Below, piece by piece: positions 59,801 to 64,000 of a DNA stretch of 64,000 bases (positions within the stretch are counted from its first letter, which is position 1; every line of letters begins with the position of its first letter). The notes under the pieces are model-generated. The model searched no databases. It was not told where the DNA came from and saw only the letters and a list, made by a program, of their open reading frames with translations. Source of the stretch: Actinomyces bowdenii (lineage in GTDB: Bacteria > Actinomycetota > Actinomycetes > Actinomycetales > Actinomycetaceae); assembly GCF_017592395.1 (NCBI RefSeq), contig NZ_JAGFOU010000011.1:1-64000 (forward strand). The letters run 5' to 3'. A program made the position numbers and the translations under genes.

Positions 59801-61906
59801 GGGTCGCCCCGGCCCCTCGCCATGCCAGAAGGGCAGGCGCGCACTGCGGCCGGGGGCGGGGTCGACGACGACCCTCTCACCGGTGATCTCCCGCACCCGC
59901 CAGGCGGTGGTGCCCAGGGTGATGACGTCGCCCACGGAGGTCTCATTGACCATCTCCTCGTCGAGCTCGCCCACGCGGCGCCGGCCGCCCTCCTGGGCTC
60001 CCTCGGGCAGGACCACGGGGAAGAGCCCCCGGTCGGGGATGGTGCCCGAGGCGCCCACGGCCAGGCGCTGGGCGCCGGGCCGGGCGGTCAGGGCTCCCGC
60101 CTGCCGGTCCCAGGTCAGCCGGGGAGCGAGGTCGGCCAGGTCGGCCGAGGCGTAGCCCCCGGCGAGCATCTCCAGGACGGCCTCGTAGGCGCGCCGGGGC
60201 AGGCCCCGGTAGGGGGCGGCGCGGCGCACGGCGGCGTACCAGGCCTCGACGTCGAGGTCCTCCATGGCGGCGGCCGCCACCGTCTGCTGGGCCAGGACAT
60301 CCAGGGCGTTGGCCACCAGGGCGGTGCGCTCGATGCGCCCCTGGCGCATGCCCTCGCTGATGACGGCGGCGTCGATGAGCTGGGTGCGCTGGACGGGGTA
60401 GATGGTGCCGCGGGGGCGCCCGCCCACGTGGTGGTTGGCGCGGCCCACCCGCTGCAGCCCCGAGGAGACCGACGGCGGCGGGGCCACCTGGAGGACCAGG
60501 TCGATCGATCCCATGTCGATGCCCAGCTCCAGGGAGGCGGTGGCCACCACGCAGCGCAGCGCACCGGATTTCAGCTCGCCCTCCACGGCCAGGCGCTGCT
60601 CCTTGGACACCGAGCCGTGGTGCGCCTTGGCGATGACGGGGGCCTCGGCAGGCAGCGCCGGGGCGTGGGAGGCGTCCCCCGCGTTCCAGGACTCCCGGTG
60701 GTGGGGGAGGGGCGGGGCCTCCGCCCGCGGGGCCCGGGGCAGGCCCAGCCGCCGGGCGTGGGCCTCGTTGAGGCGCGCGGTCAGGCGCTCGCACAGGCCC
60801 CGGGAGTTGACGAAGACCACCGTGGTGCGGTGGGCCAGCACCTGATCGAGGATCGCCTGCTCGATATGCGGCCAGATCGAGGGTGTCGAGGGGCCCGGTG
60901 CGCCGGGCGCCCCGCGGGCCAGGGCGCGATGCAGGGCCCGATTCGATCGCCACGCCCGGCTGCTGCCGGCCGGGCGCGCCGCCCCCTGCGCGCGGCCCGC
61001 GGCCGAGGGCGCGGCCGGGGCGCTCCCGGCGGCCTCCGGCCTGCCGGGGGTGCTCGGCAGGCTCGCCATATCAGGGACCGGGGCGATGACGCTGATCTCG
61101 GGCAGGGCCGGGGCCTCGTCGGTCACGATGGCCACCGGGCGGGACCCTCCCAGGAGCCGGGCCACCTCCTGGCGGGGGCTGACGGTGGCCGACAGGCCGA
61201 TGCGCTGGGCGGGCCGCTCCAGGAGCAGGTCGAGGCGCTCCAGGGACAGGGCCAGATGCGCGCCCCGCTTCTGCCCGGCCACGGAGTGGATCTCATCGAC
61301 GATGACCGTCTCCACCGTGGTGAGGGTCTGGCGCACCTTGCTGGTGAGCATGAGGTAGAGGGACTCGGGAGTGGTGATGAGGATCTCCGGTGGGCTCGTT
61401 GCCAGCCTGCGGCGCTGGGCGGCGGGGGTGTCGCCCGAGCGCATGGCCACGCTGATGGGCGCGGCCGCCTCGCCCAGCGCCTCAGCGGCCGCGGCGATCC
61501 CCGCCAGGGGGCGGCGCAGGTTGCGCTCGACGTCGGCGCCCAGGGCCTTGAGCGGCGAGACGTACAGGACGCGCACGCCCCTGCCCGCGCGGCGCCGGCC
61601 GGCCCGGCCGCCGGATGGCTCGCCTGGTGGCCTCCGGCGCCCCAGCCGGTCGATGGCCGACAGGAAGGCCGCCAGGGTCTTGCCCGAGCCGGTGGGGGCG
61701 ATGACCAGTGCGCTGCCCCCACTGGCGATCGCCTCCCAGGCCCGGGCCTGCACCGGCGTCGGCCCGCCGGGGAAGGCCGCGTCGAACCAGGCGCGAGTGG
61801 CCGGGGAGAAGGACTCCGGGGCGTGGTCGGGCGCCACCGGGCCAGTGTTCGGCTCAGTCTGGGATCCGCGGGTCACGGCCCCCAGTATGGATGGCGCCGC
61901 CGACAC
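56819..61906 (-). CDS. lhr: Lhr-like large ATP-dependent DNA helicase
   Basis: This 1695-residue protein is a long Lhr-family (DEAD/H superfamily 2) 3'-5' helicase. Landmarks are VIAPTGSGKTLAAFLSAIDR near residue 72, TTPESLYLMLTSKVRQTL, VIVDEIHSVAGQKRGAHLAL near 203, RIGLSATVSP, and ATASLELGIDMGSIDLVLQV with VSSGLQRVGRANH in motif VI. The long C-terminal half has the Lhr-core winged-helix domains. An Ala/Pro-rich insert of about 80 residues follows residue 275. The GTG start at 61906 lacks a ribosome-binding site and lies in a repeated sequence, so the N-terminus is uncertain. It is known as a repair or RNA-processing helicase; presence here does not itself show a defence role. Confidence 0.9.
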   Translation of the reverse strand: MSAAPSILGAVTRGSQTEPNTGPVAPDHAPESFSPATRAWFDAAFPGGPTPVQARAWEAIASGGSALVIAPTGSGKTLAAFLSAIDRLGRRRPPGEPSGGRAGRRRAGRGVRVLYVSPLKALGADVERNLRRPLAGIAAAAEALGEAAAPISVAMRSGDTPAAQRRRLATSPPEILITTPESLYLMLTSKVRQTLTTVETVIVDEIHSVAGQKRGAHLALSLERLDLLLERPAQRIGLSATVSPRQEVARLLGGSRPVAIVTDEAPALPEISVIAPVPDMASLPSTPGRPEAAGSAPAAPSAAGRAQGAARPAGSSRAWRSNRALHRALARGAPGAPGPSTPSIWPHIEQAILDQVLAHRTTVVFVNSRGLCERLTARLNEAHARRLGLPRAPRAEAPPLPHHRESWNAGDASHAPALPAEAPVIAKAHHGSVSKEQRLAVEGELKSGALRCVVATASLELGIDMGSIDLVLQVAPPPSVSSGLQRVGRANHHVGGRPRGTIYPVQRTQLIDAAVISEGMRQGRIERTALVANALDVLAQQTVAAAAMEDLDVEAWYAAVRRAAPYRGLPRRAYEAVLEMLAGGYASADLADLAPRLTWDRQAGALTARPGAQRLAVGASGTIPDRGLFPVVLPEGAQEGGRRRVGELDEEMVNETSVGDVITLGTTAWRVREITGERVVVDPAPGRSARLPFWHGEGPGRPAAAGAAKGAFLRRAAGAIATGPWPARLDEGGGVTEDALADPAFLARLAEDGLDARARRNLISLLREQRAATGAIPSDTTLVLERGQDESGSWRLILHSPWGRPVHEPWAMAIRERLRTTMGIEPQLVVADDGIVVQIPMTEQEAPGADLVVFDADELTRLVRSRIGGTALFAARFRECAARALLMPAAQPGRRTPLWLQRLRSGQLLEASRRFEGFPISVEAARECLEDVYDLPALAGLMERIAGGTVRVVEAAPHSPSPFAAPLLLGYSSALLYQGDLPHAERSAHLLSLDPEVLAELMGEQTAAELLDAGVLEEVGAQLQRLAPDRRARPDAEGVADLLRELGPLSAGEIAERCRGALGPESQGSHDSQEPTADGPVGGQADETQVHGALAVLEEARRAFTLRIGGCEVWARAEDGPVLREALGAVVPEWAGQRDEDGAVAVAAEAARSPLGELVVRYARTHAVVTAEQVARAFGLGRAVAAECLGRLAQEGAVMRLGPVPGREAGGEREAGPGWMAPEVFRRIRARSLARAREAIEPVGAAALQRLVLDRAGLTEPRGGIDGLAEALAALEGVWLPAALWEEAVLPARVADYRPAMLDELLAAGEVVWQARSGRSDGPGGTAREAPPGAAGGTARDEGAVAAPDEIAFFPSDSPLAPVADSAMALGAEAAGLWEEVLAGRATAGSFEPVRRALRPAPAPSPRRVRSRRGRGRYAGLASRPLAAAGTSSAAGTGGPSAVEAVVAGSRQWRALVEPEAGQEERALAIIESLLDRYGVISRDIALAAGERGGLTPLMPVLRRMEDTGALLRGRFVEGQGPFQLAERGTVEALRSAAPGDGDAEAGPSREDSMVVLDPRDPACLVGRGVAWPEPVLPAGLTQRVVEAEAAPRRRGARVVLAGGRPVLHATERMRALTSFTADRGELLDALVALVAEERRAAQRGDHRGGARRCVVEALNGVAALDRGISALLAEAGLVRDPRGMRLASGLRECP

Positions 61907-61920
61907 CCATGCATGAGGGC
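61885..61920. repeat. 36-bp imperfect direct repeat, copy A
   Basis: Sequence from GTATGGATGGCGCCGCCGA to GCATGAGGGC matches 62809-62844 at 33 of 36 positions; weaker similarity continues past the end. It spans the lhr start. The two copies flank the second nucleotidyltransferase/HEPN pair. Confidence 0.85.
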
Positions 61921-61963
61921 GGCCCGGTGCGCCGGAGACATGGCGCCCGAGCCTCCAAGGAAG

Positions 61964-61983
61964 GTTATAGCATCTGTTATATT
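61964..61983 (+). promoter_or_regulatory. Promoter of second toxin-antitoxin-like pair
   Basis: TATATT (61978-61983) ends 6 nt before the ATG at 61990. GTTATA occurs at 61964-61969 and 61976-61981, a direct repeat with 12-nt phasing that could bind a regulator. The transcript is probably leaderless. Confidence 0.5.
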
Positions 61984-61989
61984 CAGTTC

Positions 61990-62469
61990 ATGATCGCAGC
62001 ACCGACATCCCTGGAGGAGGTCGCCCGGGAGGCTGATGAGGCGACGCGGGCTGCCAGAGCGCGCCTGGTCGCCGCCGTCCGGGAGGCGTACAACACGGGT
62101 ATGCCTCAAACGGAGATCGCCCGTCGCATCGGCCGCTCCCAGCCTGAGGTCTCACGGCTGGTGCGCTTCCATGGCACAACCCCTCTTGCGAGGCGGCTGA
62201 GACGGCATCGACACGAGGTCCTTCGCATCATCGGTGATGCGGGAGGCTCCAAGGTAAGAGTCTTCGGCTCGGTCGCGACGGGGCGGGAACGAGAGGGTTC
62301 CGACATCGATCTGCTGTTCCACATGGACAGGCCCATGGGCCTGATGCGGCTGTCACGTCTTGAGCTCGAGCTCGAGCAGATCCTTGGAGTGGAGGTCGAT
62401 CTCGTCCCCGACTCCACTATCGCCCCCTACATCAGGAATCGAGTCATGTCGGAGGCGACACCACTGTGA
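61990..62469 (+). CDS. HTH plus nucleotidyltransferase protein (MntA-like antitoxin candidate)
   Basis: This 159-residue protein has a helix-turn-helix near residues 30-55 (TGMPQTEIARRIGRSQPEVS) and a minimal nucleotidyltransferase with VFGSVATGREREGSDIDLLF, the GS-x10-D-x-D pattern, plus VEVDLVPDSTIAPYI with a third Asp. It overlaps the following HEPN gene by 4 nt. The fold and pairing suggest an antitoxin that modifies its partner RNase. Start ATG 61990 is supported by the promoter just upstream. Confidence 0.82.
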   Translation: MIAAPTSLEEVAREADEATRAARARLVAAVREAYNTGMPQTEIARRIGRSQPEVSRLVRFHGTTPLARRLRRHRHEVLRIIGDAGGSKVRVFGSVATGREREGSDIDLLFHMDRPMGLMRLSRLELELEQILGVEVDLVPDSTIAPYIRNRVMSEATPL

Positions 62470-62840
62470 CCCCTACGAGCAGAACGCCGGATGAGCTCCT
62501 GCAGGAGGCGCTGTTCCACTGTGAGCGTGCGATGTCTTATGCGCAGCGCGATCTGTCGGACATGATGGCACTCGACGCTGTCGCCCTGCGGATCGTGGCC
62601 GGAATCGACGCCATTGGCGCATTGCCCGAGGGCCTCCGCTCCGAGGTCGCAGGAGGCGACTGGCCTGTCATCCGCGGGATGCGCAATCGGATCGTTCACG
62701 GCTATGTCGCCGTTGACTCAGAGGTGCTGGCAACCACCGCCCAGGAGGATGTGCCAGTTCTTGTTCACGCGCTCCGTGACGCCATCGAGCGACGAGGCGC
62801 CGGCCAGCGTATGGACGGCGCCGCCGATACCCATGCGTGA
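62466..62840 (+). CDS. HEPN (HepT-like) RNase toxin candidate
   Basis: This 124-residue protein is a HEPN-domain RNase candidate. The motif GMRNRIVHGYVAVD has the canonical R-x4-H-x-Y of HepT toxins (near residue 75). It starts at GTG overlapping the nucleotidyltransferase stop. Its last ten residues (RMDGAADTHA) are encoded by the direct-repeat copy B and appear acquired at the insertion junction, so the native C-terminus may be slightly shorter. Confidence 0.82.
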   Translation: MTPTSRTPDELLQEALFHCERAMSYAQRDLSDMMALDAVALRIVAGIDAIGALPEGLRSEVAGGDWPVIRGMRNRIVHGYVAVDSEVLATTAQEDVPVLVHALRDAIERRGAGQRMDGAADTHA

Positions 62841-62844
62841 GGGC
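62809..62844. repeat. 36-bp imperfect direct repeat, copy B
   Basis: Partner of copy A at 61885-61920 (33 of 36 identical). It overlaps the 3' end of the HEPN gene and its stop codon. Confidence 0.85.
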
Positions 62845-62977
62845 TGCTCGTGCGCCGTGCAGTCGGCCGTGGCGGGGTCAGTGGGGCCATCGGCCCTCTG
62901 AGCGGCATGCCGCCGGGCTGACGGAGGCCTCGCGGGGACCGGCGGCCGGGCGCTTCGGGCTCGGGCGGCCGACCCGC

Positions 62978-62983
62978 TAGCCT
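62978..62983 (+). promoter_or_regulatory. -10 element of the jetA-like gene
   Basis: TAGCCT ends 8 nt before GTG 62992. No ribosome-binding site precedes either the GTG or the nearby ATG, in keeping with a leaderless transcript. Confidence 0.45.
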
Positions 62984-62991
62984 TCACCCTC

Positions 62992-64000
62992 GTGACCATG
63001 CTCCGAGCTCAGGCCGCCTACCAGCGGGCGGCAGCGGCCTTCAAGAGCCCGACCCTCGACCTCCTCCACGGGCGCCACGCCCCCTTCGTCGTCGCCGCCC
63101 TGTCCCTGCTCTTCACCGCCGAGCGCCCCGCGGTCCCGGTGGCCGAGGCCCACGCCGAGGTCGGCGACATCGCCGAGCAGCTGCGCGCCGCCGGCTACGG
63201 CGATGACGAGCGCGGCCTGCCCACCGGCTCCGGGCGGGACCTGTGCCGCTACTGGGCGCGGGTGGGCTGGCTCATCCCCCAGATCGAGGAGGGCGCCGAG
63301 GTCTACCGCCTCTCAGCCCACGCCGTGGGCGCCCTGGAGATCGTCGGCCGCACCGGGGCGGGCCGCTCCCGCGTCTCGCGCTCCCGCATGCGCACCCTCC
63401 TGGAGAGCGTCGACCAGCTCGTGCGCTCGGCCGAGACCAGCCCCATGGCCCGCATGGCCCGCCTGGTCGCCCAGCGCGCCGAGATCGAGGCCGAGATCGA
63501 GCGCGTCAGCCGCGGGCACATCGAGCCCGTCGACGACGACCAGCTCCTGGAGGAGGCCGAGAACGTCCTGCACCTGTCCCAGGAGCTGCCCGCCGACTTC
63601 GCCAGGGTGGCCGAGTCCATCAAGGCCATGCAGCGCGACGTCGTCACCGAGCTGCGCCGCGACATCCGGCCCACGGGCGAGGTCCTGCGCGAGTACCTCC
63701 TGCGCGGCCAGCACGTCATGGAGGCCACCGCGGAGGGACGGGCCTTCGCCGGTGCCCTGCGCCTCCTGGGCGACCCTGAGCACCTCGAGCGGCTCAACGA
63801 CCAGCTGGGCGAGGTCCTGGACCGCCCCTTCGCCAGGCTCATGCCCCCCGACCAGCAGCGCGAGCTGCGGGCGGTGGCCGCACGGGTCGAGCAGGGAGTC
63901 CAGGAGGTCCTCACCGCCCAGCGCCGCGCCTCCCACGTCATCACCGCCCAGGTGCGCACCCACGACCCCGTGCGCGACCGCGAGGTCGACGACCTGCTGC
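62992..64000 (+). CDS. JetA-like (DUF3375) component of a Wadjet system, partial
   Basis: At least 334 residues are visible and the frame runs off the right edge. After MTMLRAQAAYQRAAAAFKSP the sequence has LDLLHGRHAPFVVAALSLLF, then a long helical region (LLESVDQLVRSAETSPMARM; LVAQRAEIEAEIERVSRG; VLHLSQELPADFARVAES; EVLREYLLRGQHVMEATAEG). The layout fits DUF3375, the JetA kleisin-like subunit of the Wadjet SMC complex that cleaves circular plasmids. GTG 62992 and ATG 62998 are both possible starts. If right, jetB, jetC and jetD should follow beyond the window. Assignment is from remembered family features, not a search. Confidence 0.72.
   Translation, partial: MTMLRAQAAYQRAAAAFKSPTLDLLHGRHAPFVVAALSLLFTAERPAVPVAEAHAEVGDIAEQLRAAGYGDDERGLPTGSGRDLCRYWARVGWLIPQIEEGAEVYRLSAHAVGALEIVGRTGAGRSRVSRSRMRTLLESVDQLVRSAETSPMARMARLVAQRAEIEAEIERVSRGHIEPVDDDQLLEEAENVLHLSQELPADFARVAESIKAMQRDVVTELRRDIRPTGEVLREYLLRGQHVMEATAEGRAFAGALRLLGDPEHLERLNDQLGEVLDRPFARLMPPDQQRELRAVAARVEQGVQEVLTAQRRASHVITAQVRTHDPVRDREVDDLL

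Noticed and set aside
56819-61906. Lhr helicase as part of a two-gene defence system
   Set aside because: No conserved partner is adjacent and Lhr is widespread in actinobacteria as a housekeeping helicase; the neighbouring HEPN modules appear to be independent insertions.

Overview
The window comes from a high-G+C actinobacterium. The gene set and order (rapZ-yvcK-whiA, gap-pgk-tpiA-secG, xerD-parA-scpAB-rluB-tyrA, and a cmk-der fusion) point to the Actinomycetaceae, most likely Actinomyces or a close relative. This is inferred from gene content and composition, not from a marker-gene comparison. Many genes have a -10-like hexamer 6-8 nt before the start codon, as expected for the leaderless mRNAs common in this phylum.

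Bases 1-22.4 kb are a complete type I-E CRISPR-Cas locus. A very long array (193 intact, apparently identical 28-bp repeats, mostly 33-bp spacers, about 12.7 kb) is transcribed on the minus strand. Its leader lies against and partly inside the 3' end of cas2, and its distal end decays into degenerate repeats. One spacer is split by a 905-bp IS5-family element with a 3-bp target duplication; removing it restores an exact 33-bp spacer. The cas genes follow on the minus strand: cas3, cse1, cse2, cas7e, cas5e, cas6e, cas1, cas2. Between cas3 and cse1 is an orphan mini-CRISPR: two degenerate repeats that keep the Cas6e stem and the crRNA handle, around a 22-nt pseudo-spacer that partly matches a site in the presumed cse1 promoter. 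This looks like a Cascade-guiding RNA that represses the cas operon (CreR-like) and is the most interesting candidate in the window.

From 22.6 to 54.9 kb the window is mainly chromosomal housekeeping. It holds a four-gene tRNA cluster (Val-CAC, Gly-GCC, Cys-GCA, Val-GAC), a HAD phosphatase, uvrC, a beta-glucoside unit with a LicT/RAT antitermination switch (licT-bglP-bglA), rapZ-yvcK-whiA, a glycolytic cluster, and the xerD/parA/scpAB/rluB/tyrA/cmk-der genes. Next come two VOC proteins, an AraC regulator, pgi, a GNAT, a rhodanese and tRNA-Pro. An AT-richer pentapeptide-repeat membrane protein gene before pgi sits between imperfect direct copies of the araC 3' end and its downstream DNA, which marks it as an insertion.

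From 54.9 to 64 kb a second accessory region contains a methyltransferase, a HEPN (HepT-like) plus HTH-nucleotidyltransferase pair, a large Lhr-type helicase, a second nucleotidyltransferase/HEPN pair bracketed by imperfect 36-bp direct repeats, and the start of a jetA-like gene. The last suggests that a Wadjet plasmid-defence operon continues past the right edge.
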